Shown one piece after another: positions 1 to 5,678 of a DNA stretch of 5,678 bases (position 1 is its first letter; each line of letters opens with the position of its first letter). The translations under genes and the position numbers were made by a program. The DNA is from an uncultured Mucispirillum sp. (GTDB lineage: Bacteria > Chrysiogenota > Deferribacteres > Deferribacterales > Mucispirillaceae): NCBI GenBank assembly GCA_945947845.1, contig CAMEZN010000138.1, positions 1-5,678 on the forward strand, in the 5' to 3' direction. Below the pieces are notes generated by a model, which was given only the letters and a program-made list of their open reading frames with translations, had not been told where the DNA came from and searched no databases.

Positions 1-315
1 GTAATAGGCGGCGGTATTGCATCTACACCAGACAAGGTATATGAAACAATTTTTAATATAACAATAGATTCACCTGTTTCTGTTGAAGAAAGGTCAGACA
101 CAAATGTTTTTGGCAGCCATCTCTTTACAAAATTTGGAGTAAAAGTAAACAGTAAACTGCAAGCCTTAGACAGTAAGGGAAGTCCTTTATATGATAATGT
201 ATTTTTTGCAGGTAATACATTAGGAAACTATGATTTTCCAACTGAAAAATCTGGTTATGGTGTAGCCTGCTCAACAGGCTATACTGCTGCATTATCAGCA
301 TTAGCAAGTAAATAA
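1..315 (+). CDS. glpB: Anaerobic glycerol-3-phosphate dehydrogenase subunit B, C-terminal part
   Basis: Frame 1 is open from the first base to TAA at 313-315, giving 104 C-terminal residues; the start lies upstream of the window. GlpB is the flavoprotein subunit of the membrane-associated GlpABC complex, which oxidises sn-glycerol 3-phosphate to dihydroxyacetone phosphate during anaerobic growth. Visible family features are an early Gly-rich VIGGGI segment, matching the GG-F-GGG-L stretch in E. coli GlpB, and the stretch DNVFFAGNTLGNYD followed by GYGVACSTGYTAALSA. These match the E. coli pattern ENLFAIGSVLGGFD...GGGVCAVSALHAA that closes the flavin-binding domain. The identification is supported by glpC beginning 15 bases after the stop, the usual glpA-glpB-glpC order. 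No frameshift is seen. Only the C-terminus is present, so cofactor binding at the N-terminus cannot be assessed. Confidence 0.87.
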   Translation, partial: VIGGGIASTPDKVYETIFNITIDSPVSVEERSDTNVFGSHLFTKFGVKVNSKLQALDSKGSPLYDNVFFAGNTLGNYDFPTEKSGYGVACSTGYTAALSALASK

Positions 316-330
316 CAAGGAGAAGTTACT

Positions 331-1527
331 ATGTCATCAGAACATATAAATCCTGATAAATGTATAGCATGCACAATATGCCAAGTGCACTGTCCAGTAG
401 CAAAAGTTACCCCTAATTTTTTAGGCCCTAGGTTAATAGGCCCAGCATATGAAAGGTTCAGACTTTTAGATGTTGCAGAAGAAGAATCATTACACTACTG
501 TGCAAACTGTAAAAACTGTGATATTGCCTGCCCACAAGGAGTGGCAATCTCTACACTCAATATGGTAGCAAGAGGCGAATATACAGAAAAAAATGGCGGT
601 AAATTTCGCGACTGGGTATTAAGTCATGGTGGTTTACTGGCAGATATATTTAAATATATTCCAACATGGCTTAAAAATTTTGGTATGCACAACCCAGCTA
701 CAAGACTTTTACTTGATACAATAGGTATATCTAAAAAAGCACCAATTCCAAAGTTTGATAAACATTTCAGGCTTGTTTATAAAAAATTAAAACAGCCTAA
801 GCTTGATAAAAAAATAGTTTATTTTCCGGGCTGCTATGTTGATGACTATGATTACTCTATTGGGCTTGATATGATATGGATATTTAATCAGGCAGGTTAT
901 GAAGTGATAGTCCCAGAACAGTTTGTATGCTGTGGACTTCCGCTTGTATCAAATGGTTTTATGAAAGATGCAGCAAAAAATGCAGCAAAAAATGTATCTA
1001 TTATAAAAGAATACCAAGAAAAAGGAATACCTGTTGTAACAGGCTGCCCAAGCTGTGCATTAATGTTTAAAAAAGATGTTCCAGAAATGTTTCCAGATGT
1101 GGTTTATGAAAGCTATAAAGGTGGAGTAATGGACGCTCAGGAATTTTTAATGGGCTGTGTTGAACGAGGTGAATTAAATTTTGCAGATAAAATTTCTTCT
1201 AAATCAATCATATACCATTCTCCATGTCATTTAAGAGCACAGGGTATAGGGCTTCCTAGTATTGATTTAATTGAAAAATTAACAGGAAACAAAGTGCAGA
1301 ATGCTCAGGCTGGCTGCTGCGGTATTTCAGGAAGTTATGGATTTAAAAAAGAAAAATACCAAATAGGGCTGGAAGTTGGTAAAGAGCTTTTTGATACAAT
1401 AAAAAACAGTAACTGTGAAATAGTAACAACAGAATGTGGCACTTGTCAGGCACAAATCCAGCACGGCACAGGGCAAAAAGCTTATCACCCTGTTACTGTT
1501 ATAAGAAAATTAGTAGAAAACAAATAA
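331..1527 (+). CDS. glpC: Anaerobic glycerol-3-phosphate dehydrogenase subunit C, iron-sulfur electron-transfer subunit
   Basis: This 398-residue protein, close to the E. coli GlpC length of about 396, anchors GlpAB to the membrane and carries electrons from the flavoproteins toward (mena)quinone. Two 4Fe-4S ferredoxin-type motifs lie at the N-terminus: C11-x2-C14-x2-C17-x3-C21-P and C57-x2-C60-x2-C63-x3-C67-P. Two complete cysteine-rich CCG domains follow: C168, C200-C201-G, C239-x2-C242, and C299, C329-C330-G, C369-x2-C372. This is the architecture shared by GlpC, heterodisulfide reductase subunit B and lactate-oxidising LutA/GlcF proteins. Those relatives are the alternative calls, but the position between glpB and glpK decides for GlpC. 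The start ATG has AAGGAG at 317-322 with 8-base spacing, and the gene follows glpB by 15 bases, so the two are almost certainly co-transcribed. No long hydrophobic helix is evident, so membrane association is probably peripheral. All expected cysteines are present. Confidence 0.93.
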   Translation: MSSEHINPDKCIACTICQVHCPVAKVTPNFLGPRLIGPAYERFRLLDVAEEESLHYCANCKNCDIACPQGVAISTLNMVARGEYTEKNGGKFRDWVLSHGGLLADIFKYIPTWLKNFGMHNPATRLLLDTIGISKKAPIPKFDKHFRLVYKKLKQPKLDKKIVYFPGCYVDDYDYSIGLDMIWIFNQAGYEVIVPEQFVCCGLPLVSNGFMKDAAKNAAKNVSIIKEYQEKGIPVVTGCPSCALMFKKDVPEMFPDVVYESYKGGVMDAQEFLMGCVERGELNFADKISSKSIIYHSPCHLRAQGIGLPSIDLIEKLTGNKVQNAQAGCCGISGSYGFKKEKYQIGLEVGKELFDTIKNSNCEIVTTECGTCQAQIQHGTGQKAYHPVTVIRKLVENK

Positions 1528-1604
1528 TTATTATAATGTATTCACAAAAGGAGTGGTTATAGAACAATGTAATCAATACATAAAATATTTTTGAGGAGGT
1601 TCTC

Positions 1605-2588
1605 ATGAGTAATGTTATGGTTACTGTAATCTATGCTTTTTGCGGCGGAATATTCGGTGCAAGTGTAGGTGCATTATGGGCATTCATTTTATGCACAATT
1701 ATAGCTGTAATGGGTGCTTTGGTAGTATTAGCAGGAGGTTCAGATTTTATTTTAATGCAGGTAGCATTAGGACCAATATTTGGACCTGCAGCTGGTGGTT
1801 TCTTATCAGGTGTAGTAGCTGCTACTTATGCTCACGGTGTTAGAAAAAATCACCCAACTAATAATGCTAAGGATATAGTTACACCATTAATGGGAACTTC
1901 TTGGGACGTTTTATTTGTTGGTGGTATAGCAGCAGTTATCTCCTTTTATTTTGCAATGTTACTATCTCATATTCCTTATATAAAATTAGGTGATACTGGT
2001 GCAATCTCAATAGTTATCATATCACTTCTTTCAAGAGTAATATTTCTAAAAGAAAGTATTTTTGGAAGTAAAGAATCTATTCAAAAACACGGTATTTTTG
2101 GCACAAATCATTATGAATTATCATGGTGTGGCTATATGACTCCAAAACCACTTCTTATGATGATAGGTATATCTATGGGAGGTGTTTCAGCAGCGATTGC
2201 AGCAGGCACTCTATCTGTTCTCCGTCCATTAGTTGAAAGTGGTCAGATTAATGCAAGCCTTGCTTGGACTGTTCCTTTATTTTTCACATGGGGTATATCA
2301 GGTATAATGCTTACAATGATGGCATTAGGTCAAGGTGCAACTGGAAAAGTGCCAGTTACCCATGCAATAAGCCTTGTTGGTGCTTTAATGTTTTTACACA
2401 CTGAACCAATTTTTGGGGCAAATACAGCAATACTGTTTGGTATTCTAGGTGGTATTATGGGTATGGCAGTGCAAGAGTTTGGAGCAAGAGTATTCTGGAA
2501 CCATGGTGGAAACCATATAGACCCACCTGCATTTTCCATTGCAATAAATACACTGTTTATAAATATATTATTTTCTTTTATTAGTTAA
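1605..2588 (+). CDS. Uncharacterised polytopic membrane protein in a glycerol operon; candidate transporter or channel
   Basis: I do not recognise a named family with certainty. The 327-residue product is strongly hydrophobic, with about nine or ten likely membrane segments (roughly residues 6-24, 26-44, 50-76, 101-121, 131-147, 182-206, 219-242, 250-265, 270-290, 308-326). Many are Gly/Ala rich with small-xxx-small spacing, as in channels and carriers. There is no cleavable signal peptide and no nucleotide-binding motif. A PIFG motif occurs at 57-60 and again at 268-271, each followed by a Gly-rich helix, suggesting an internal duplication. The C-terminal stretch [13 protein letters not shown] (298-310) and the polar residues H253, H265 and E267 are unusual for a membrane protein. 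The two NPA motifs of the GlpF/aquaporin family are absent, so it is not a classical facilitator, and it lacks the length and look of the major-facilitator carrier GlpT. Its place between glpC and glpK suggests uptake of glycerol or a related compound; this is inference from context. The start is chosen by AGGAGGT at 1594-1600, only 4 bases from the ATG; an internal ATG at 1617 would lie 16 bases away. The 77-base gap before it is the longest in the operon. Confidence 0.8.
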   Translation: MSNVMVTVIYAFCGGIFGASVGALWAFILCTIIAVMGALVVLAGGSDFILMQVALGPIFGPAAGGFLSGVVAATYAHGVRKNHPTNNAKDIVTPLMGTSWDVLFVGGIAAVISFYFAMLLSHIPYIKLGDTGAISIVIISLLSRVIFLKESIFGSKESIQKHGIFGTNHYELSWCGYMTPKPLLMMIGISMGGVSAAIAAGTLSVLRPLVESGQINASLAWTVPLFFTWGISGIMLTMMALGQGATGKVPVTHAISLVGALMFLHTEPIFGANTAILFGILGGIMGMAVQEFGARVFWNHGGNHIDPPAFSIAINTLFINILFSFIS

Positions 2589-2608
2589 TCGTAAGGAGGC
2601 ACAAGTTT

Positions 2609-4102
2609 ATGGGAAAATATGTTTTAGCATTAGACCAAGGCACAACAAGTTCAAGAGCTATATTATTTGACAGAGAAAGTAATATAGTGCAGATAGCTCA
2701 GCAGGAATTTTCTCAAATATTTCCACAAGATGGCTGGGTAGAGCATAATCCTAACGAGATATTTGATACACAATCATCAGTAGTAAGAGAATGTGTAAAA
2801 AATGCAGGTATTTCATCAAAAGATATTGCAGCAGTTGGTATTACAAACCAAAGAGAAACTACTGTTGTGTGGAATAAAAAAACTGGTGCACCAATATACA
2901 ATGCTATTGTCTGGCAGGATAGAAGAACATCAGCATACTGTGATAAATTAAAAGAGGAAGGAAAAACTGATTTAATAAGAGAAAAAACAGGGCTTATTTT
3001 AGATTCATATTTTTCAGGAACAAAAATAAAATGGATATTAGATAATGTAAAAGGTGCAAGAGAGTTAGCTGAAAAAGGCGATTTACTCTTTGGAAATATT
3101 GATACATGGCTTATTTGGAATTTTACGAAAGGTTCAGTTCATGCAACAGACCCATCAAATGCCAGCAGAACATTACTTTTTAATATAAATACTGGAATGT
3201 GGGATAAAGATTTATTAGAGCTTTTTGGTATACCAGAATCACTTTTACCAAAAGTGATGCCTTCATCAGGAATAATGGGGGAAATGCACCCTGAATTTTT
3301 AGGTTCTCCTATACCAATAGCTGGTGATGCAGGCGACCAGCAGGCTGCAACTTATGGTAATGCCTGCACTAAGGAAGGAATGGCAAAAAATACATATGGA
3401 ACAGGCTGTTTCTTACTTATGAATACAGGTAAAATGCACAAGTTAAGTGCAAATAATCTGCTTACTACTGTTGCATGGGATTCTGGCAAAGGGCTTCATT
3501 ATGCTTTTGAAGGTTCTGTTTATATAGGTGGAGCAGTTGTTCAATGGCTTAGAGATGGGTTACAGATTATTAAAAATACATCAGATACAGAAGCACTTGG
3601 AAAATCTGTTCCTGATAATGGCGGAGTATATATTGTGCCAGCATTTACAGGGCTTGGGGCTCCATACTGGGACCCATATGCAAGGGGAACAATTGTCGGT
3701 ATAACAAGAGGAACTACAAAAGCTCATATTGCCCGTGCAGGTTTAGAGTCAATTGCATATCAATCATTAGATATAGTTCGCTGCATGGAAAAAGATGCAG
3801 GAATGAAAATGAGCACATTAAGAGTTGATGGTGGAGCAAGCCGAAATAATATGCTTATGCAGTGTCAGGCAGATATGTTGAATGTAGTAGTTGAAAGGCC
3901 GGTAATAACCGAAACCACTGCATTAGGTGCTGCATACCTTGCAGGATTAGCAGTTAATTTTTGGAGCAGTGAAGAAGAAGTGCGTTCTATGTGGAAATTA
4001 GATAGATGCTTTGAACCTCAAATGTCTCAGGAACGAAGGGAAAAACAGCTTTATGAATGGCATAAAGCTGTGAAACGAGCTCAAAGCTGGGTTGAAGAAT
4101 AG
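2609..4102 (+). CDS. glpK: Glycerol kinase
   Basis: Cytoplasmic FGGY-family kinase that converts glycerol and ATP to sn-glycerol 3-phosphate, trapping glycerol and feeding the GlpABC dehydrogenase. Its 497 residues match the usual length of about 500. Landmarks are the N-terminal phosphate-binding loop DQGTTSSRA (9-17), the glycerol-binding NQRET (80-84) with R82-E83, VWQDRRT (101-107), Y134, and the [10 protein letters not shown] region (238-247) with catalytic Asp D243. The second nucleotide-binding stretch is NTYGTG (261-266), and the C-terminal FGGY signatures are GLGAPYWDP (348-356) and VDGGASRNN (406-414). The FBP-binding GGKGGTR loop of E. coli GlpK is not present; residues 225-233 read EMHPEFLGS. 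The histidine phosphorylated by HPr in Gram-positive GlpK also does not line up. The C-terminus ends [16 protein letters not shown], typical of the family. A strong site TAAGGAGG (2592-2599) sits 9 bases before the ATG, and only 20 bases separate it from the membrane protein gene, so they are one operon. Confidence 0.97.
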   Translation: MGKYVLALDQGTTSSRAILFDRESNIVQIAQQEFSQIFPQDGWVEHNPNEIFDTQSSVVRECVKNAGISSKDIAAVGITNQRETTVVWNKKTGAPIYNAIVWQDRRTSAYCDKLKEEGKTDLIREKTGLILDSYFSGTKIKWILDNVKGARELAEKGDLLFGNIDTWLIWNFTKGSVHATDPSNASRTLLFNINTGMWDKDLLELFGIPESLLPKVMPSSGIMGEMHPEFLGSPIPIAGDAGDQQAATYGNACTKEGMAKNTYGTGCFLLMNTGKMHKLSANNLLTTVAWDSGKGLHYAFEGSVYIGGAVVQWLRDGLQIIKNTSDTEALGKSVPDNGGVYIVPAFTGLGAPYWDPYARGTIVGITRGTTKAHIARAGLESIAYQSLDIVRCMEKDAGMKMSTLRVDGGASRNNMLMQCQADMLNVVVERPVITETTALGAAYLAGLAVNFWSSEEEVRSMWKLDRCFEPQMSQERREKQLYEWHKAVKRAQSWVEE

Positions 4103-4117
4103 TATATAAAATAAATG

Positions 4118-4148
4118 ATGCCCCATTAGCATTTATCTAATGGGGCAT
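4118..4148. terminator. Perfect 12-bp hairpin between convergent genes, likely bidirectional terminator
   Basis: ATGCCCCATTAG (4118-4129) and CTAATGGGGCAT (4137-4148) are perfectly complementary around a 7-base loop, with a CCCC/GGGG core. It begins 15 bases after the glpK stop. On the + strand the hairpin is followed by AGCTTTTG, only a short T run. On the - strand it is followed by CATTTATTTTATAT, a longer T-rich tail. The hairpin can therefore close the glp operon and also stop transcripts running through from sodC, about 130 bases beyond the sodC stop. The stem is seen directly; the termination role is inferred. Confidence 0.8.
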
Positions 4149-4178
4149 AGCTTTTGAAAAAGTTATGTTACAGTTTAA

Positions 4179-4195
4179 CAGTATAAAATATACTG
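4179..4195. repeat. Small AT-rich inverted repeat
   Basis: CAGTATA (4179-4185) and TATACTG (4189-4195) form a 7-bp perfect stem with an AAA loop. About ten bases further on the + strand is a T-rich run (around 4206-4213, TTGTTTTTTC). It could be a weak backup terminator for the glp operon, but its low GC content and offset T run make this uncertain, and such a repeat can occur by chance in AT-rich DNA. Confidence 0.35.
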
Positions 4196-4214
4196 ATAAA
4201 ATTCTTGTTTTTTC

Positions 4215-4271
4215 TAAACTTAAAAATAAATCTGAAATTTTATTATATAATATGATATGTCATTAAGTTTA
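4215..4271. repeat. Nine-base inverted repeat flanking an AT-rich spacer after sodC
   Basis: TAAACTTAA (4215-4223) and TTAAGTTTA (4263-4271) are perfect inverted copies separated by 39 bases of AT-rich sequence, just downstream of the sodC stop. It could pair in the sodC transcript 3' end. There is no adjoining T run on the - strand, so a terminator role is not supported. The rest of the 4103-4278 gap shows no credible coding sequence. Confidence 0.3.
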
Positions 4272-4278
4272 TATTTTA

Positions 4279-4839
4279 TTACTTAATAACACCACATGCA
4301 ACCCTAGGTCCACCACCGCCTAATGCAGCAGGAACATCATGGTGGTTATCTCCGCCAATATGTATCATTAATGAACGATTTTTAATATCTTTTAATGATT
4401 TAAGTTTTGGAGCAAGCACAGGGTTAGAAGTCATACCATTATTATCAAAATATAATGCAGGTAAATCTCCTTTATGTCCGTTATTATCCCATGGAAAAGA
4501 ATGTTTATTTGTTTTTGCAGGGTCCCAGTGTCCGCCAGCTTTCATACCTAATACACCTTTTTCATCAGGTCCGCAGTCTGGATTAACATGAATATGAAAC
4601 CCATGAAGCCCTTCACTAATATTTCCTTTGATAAATGGAGTAAAAACTAAACCATAAGGTGATTCTGTAATAACAATATCACCTATATATTGATTTTTTT
4701 TCTTATCAAGCAGCTCCATTTTGACAACTATCTTATTTTTTTCTTTTCTTGGGTCATAAATACCATCTTTTGCATCAGCTGCAAATGCTGTCATTGAAAA
4801 TGCTGATATCAGCATTAGTGAAATAAGTAATTTTTTCAT
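4279..4839 (-). CDS. sodC: Periplasmic Cu/Zn superoxide dismutase
   Basis: Converts superoxide to oxygen and hydrogen peroxide in the periplasm. The 186-residue precursor starts with a Sec signal peptide: MKK, a hydrophobic core at residues 4-15, and a probable AFA-AD cleavage site after residue 20. There is no lipobox cysteine. The bacterial SodC pattern is clear: GLHGFHIH with copper ligands H82 and H84, bridging H104 in GGHWDP, zinc ligands H113, H122 and D125 (GHKGDLP), and copper ligand H160 in MIHIGGDN. C89 and C182 are placed for the conserved disulfide, and R179 in [12 protein letters not shown] is the substrate-guiding arginine. The match with E. coli SodC over GGHxDPxKTxKH and LAPxLKSL is extensive. 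Nothing essential is missing. AGGAGGA (4844-4850 on the complement) is 4 bases from the start. The gene is monocistronic here: convergent with glpK and divergent from pfkA. Its role would be defence of the cell envelope against superoxide from oxygen exposure or host cells. Confidence 0.97.
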   Translation of the reverse strand: MKKLLISLMLISAFSMTAFAADAKDGIYDPRKEKNKIVVKMELLDKKKNQYIGDIVITESPYGLVFTPFIKGNISEGLHGFHIHVNPDCGPDEKGVLGMKAGGHWDPAKTNKHSFPWDNNGHKGDLPALYFDNNGMTSNPVLAPKLKSLKDIKNRSLMIHIGGDNHHDVPAALGGGGPRVACGVIK

Positions 4840-4854
4840 TTTATCCTCCTATAT

Positions 4855-4873
4855 AATAATGATAATAATTATT
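4855..4873. promoter_or_regulatory. Candidate Fur/PerR-type operator in front of sodC
   Basis: AATAATGATAATAATTATT matches the classical 19-base Fur box GATAATGATAATCATTATC at 16 of 19 positions. It contains a perfect 12-base palindrome, TAATAATTATTA (4863-4874). It overlaps the predicted -10 element and part of the spacer of the sodC promoter, where a repressor would block RNA polymerase. The match is seen directly. AT-rich background raises the chance of coincidence, and PerR or Zur boxes have similar composition, so the regulator is not determined. Confidence 0.45.
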
Positions 4874-4887
4874 AGTATTAAAGTCAA
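4859..4887 (-). promoter_or_regulatory. Predicted sigma70-like sodC promoter
   Basis: Reading the complement strand, TTGACT (4882-4887) is a -35 with 5 of 6 consensus bases and TATCAT (4859-4864) is a -10 with 5 of 6, separated by the optimal 17 bases. Transcription would start near 4852, giving a leader of about 13 bases that carries the AGGAGGA ribosome binding site. An isolated TTGACA at 4903-4908 on the same strand lacks a good -10 at normal spacing. Confidence 0.55.
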
Positions 4888-4928
4888 TAAAAATTGTAAT
4901 ATTGTCAAAAATAATTATTTAAGTATTT

Positions 4929-4944
4929 AAAAAAAATTTTTTTT
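4929..4944. repeat. A8T8 tract in the sodC-pfkA divergent intergenic region
   Basis: Eight A residues are followed directly by eight T residues, forming a self-complementary block that extends by one pair on each side (4928-4945). A-tracts of this kind are intrinsically bent or stiff and can serve as UP elements or binding sites for nucleoid proteins. It lies 42 bases before pfkA and about 40 bases upstream of the sodC -35. No clear pfkA -35/-10 pair can be named here; TATAAA at 4955-4960 is a possible -10 without a matching -35. Confidence 0.5.
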
Positions 4945-4970
4945 ATTGTATATATATAAAAAATAATAAA

Positions 4971-4975
4971 AAGGA
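4971..4975 (+). promoter_or_regulatory. Weak, distant ribosome binding site of pfkA
   Basis: AAGGA lies 11 bases before the pfkA ATG, weaker and more distant than the AGGAGG-type sites of the other genes in the window. An in-frame TAA at 4978-4980 rules out any start further upstream, so the ATG at 4987 is fixed despite the modest site. Confidence 0.65.
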
Positions 4976-4986
4976 CGTAAGTAAAT

Positions 4987-5678
4987 ATGAAAAAAATAGG
5001 CATAATGACAAGTGGTGGCGATAGTCCCGGTATGAATGGTGCAATAAGGGCAGCTGTAAGAGCAGCATTAAACTATGGAATGACCCCTTATGGTATTTTG
5101 TCAGGTTATAAAGGTATGATAGAAGGCAGCATATTTGAATTAAAGCATGCTGATGTATCAAATATTATTGGAAGAGGCGGCACAATTTTACAAACTGCTA
5201 GAAGTCAGGAATTTAGAACAGAAGAAGGGCAGAAAAAAGCTGTTGCTAATTTAGAAAAATATGGCATTGAAGGTTTAGTTGTTATTGGTGGTGATGGTTC
5301 ATTAAGTGGTGCAAAAGTGCTTGATGAAAAATTTGGTATTAAATCTATTGGTATACCGGGTTCTATTGATAATGATATTTATGGAACCGATGTATCTCTT
5401 GGAGTAGATACTGCATTAAATGTTATTATGGATTCTGTTGATATGATTAATAATACAGCAATTTCACATGGCAGAACCTTTATTATAGAAGTTATGGGCA
5501 GACATTGCGGATATCTTGCTGTTATGGCAGGTATTGCAACAGGTGCAGATGCTGTTATCATTCCAGAGGTTGAGCCAGACTTAGAAGGTATAGCAGAAAA
5601 CCTTACGACAAGAGCTCTTGATGGTAAACCAAGAAATATCTTAATTGTTGCAGACGCTGCTGGTCCTGCTTATGATCT
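4987..5678 (+). CDS. pfkA: 6-phosphofructokinase, ATP-dependent type, N-terminal part
   Basis: Phosphorylates fructose 6-phosphate to fructose 1,6-bisphosphate, the committed step of glycolysis, in the cytoplasm. The frame stays open to the window end, giving 230 residues, about 70 percent of the usual 320. Family motifs in order are TSGGDSPGMN (8-17, nucleotide phosphate loop), GYKG (40-43), GRGGT (62-66) with R72, GGDGS (101-105), PGSIDND (124-130) with catalytic base D128, SHGRTF (near 162-167) and EVMGR (near 169-173), which binds the sugar phosphate, then a PEVEP segment. Glycine in GGDGS (residue 104) and in PGSIDND (residue 125) is the ATP-using signature; pyrophosphate-dependent relatives have Asp and Lys at these places. 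Serine replaces the usual threonine of PGTIDND, a conservative change. The gene is divergent from sodC and appears to have its own promoter. The effector-binding C-terminus lies outside the window, so allosteric type cannot be judged. Confidence 0.94.
   Translation, partial: MKKIGIMTSGGDSPGMNGAIRAAVRAALNYGMTPYGILSGYKGMIEGSIFELKHADVSNIIGRGGTILQTARSQEFRTEEGQKKAVANLEKYGIEGLVVIGGDGSLSGAKVLDEKFGIKSIGIPGSIDNDIYGTDVSLGVDTALNVIMDSVDMINNTAISHGRTFIIEVMGRHCGYLAVMAGIATGADAVIIPEVEPDLEGIAENLTTRALDGKPRNILIVADAAGPAYD

Noticed and set aside
125..307. 60-codon open frame on the - strand opposite glpB.
   Set aside because: Shadow of the glpB coding frame; no ribosome binding site or recognisable protein features.
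1532..1537. TATAAT just after glpC, a possible internal promoter for the membrane protein gene and glpK.
   Set aside because: No convincing -35 at 16-18 bases upstream (best TTAGTA); TATAAT is frequent in DNA this AT-rich.
1547..1572. A ribosome-binding-like AAGGAG (1547-1552) followed by ATG immediately followed by TAA (1567-1572), and an overlapping GTG-initiated 13-codon frame ending at 1594.
   Set aside because: Spacing is wrong for both: about 14 bases to the ATG start-stop and none to the GTG. Probably a chance or relic Shine-Dalgarno-like sequence in the 77-base gap.
1605..2588. Calling this gene glpF, the aquaporin-family glycerol facilitator, from operon position.
   Set aside because: No NPA motifs and the wrong overall pattern and length for the MIP family; position alone does not justify the name.
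4943..5161. 72-codon open frame on the - strand covering the start of pfkA.
   Set aside because: Overlaps the clearly conserved PfkA N-terminus and has a low-complexity translation; a shadow frame.
1..5678. CRISPR arrays, tRNA or rRNA genes, insertion sequences, phage or defence genes.
   Set aside because: No spaced direct repeats, cloverleaf-like segments, transposase or integrase motifs were seen; the window is mostly ordinary metabolic and stress genes.

Overview
The window is AT-rich, by eye about one third G+C, and densely coded. It looks like bacterial chromosome from a low-GC, probably anaerobic or microaerophilic, Gram-negative organism. The reasons are an anaerobic-type glycerol-3-phosphate dehydrogenase (GlpB/GlpC) rather than aerobic GlpD, and a Cu/Zn superoxide dismutase with a cleavable signal peptide, which implies a periplasm. 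Strong purine-rich ribosome binding sites precede most genes. A host-associated lineage such as Deferribacterota (Mucispirillum-like) would fit, but this is a guess from base composition and gene content, not an identification.

Region 1 (1-4102, + strand) is the downstream part of a glycerol-use operon: the 3' end of glpB, complete glpC, an uncharacterised polytopic membrane protein, and complete glpK. The genes are 15, 77 and 20 bases apart. GlpK phosphorylates glycerol to sn-glycerol 3-phosphate. The GlpABC complex (glpA presumably lies upstream, outside the window) oxidises it to dihydroxyacetone phosphate and passes electrons through GlpC's iron-sulfur centres to the quinone pool. The membrane protein sits where the glycerol facilitator GlpF is often found, yet it has no aquaporin NPA motifs. 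It is the best candidate here for an undescribed function, possibly glycerol or glycerol-3-phosphate entry.

Region 2 (4103-4278) is a noncoding gap between convergent genes. It holds a perfect 12-bp GC-cored hairpin that can act as a terminator, probably in both directions, and two weaker AT-rich inverted repeats.

Region 3 (4279-4839, - strand) is sodC, encoding a secreted Cu/Zn superoxide dismutase with all metal ligands present. Its upstream region has a good sigma70-like promoter overlapped by a Fur/PerR-like palindromic operator candidate.

Region 4 (4840-4986) is a very AT-rich divergent intergenic region that includes an A8T8 palindrome. Region 5 (4987-5678) is the first 230 codons of pfkA, an ATP-type 6-phosphofructokinase cut by the window edge. 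Glycerol catabolism and glycolysis meet at the triose phosphates, so glp and pfk are metabolically linked, but sodC between them on the other strand shows they are separate transcription units.
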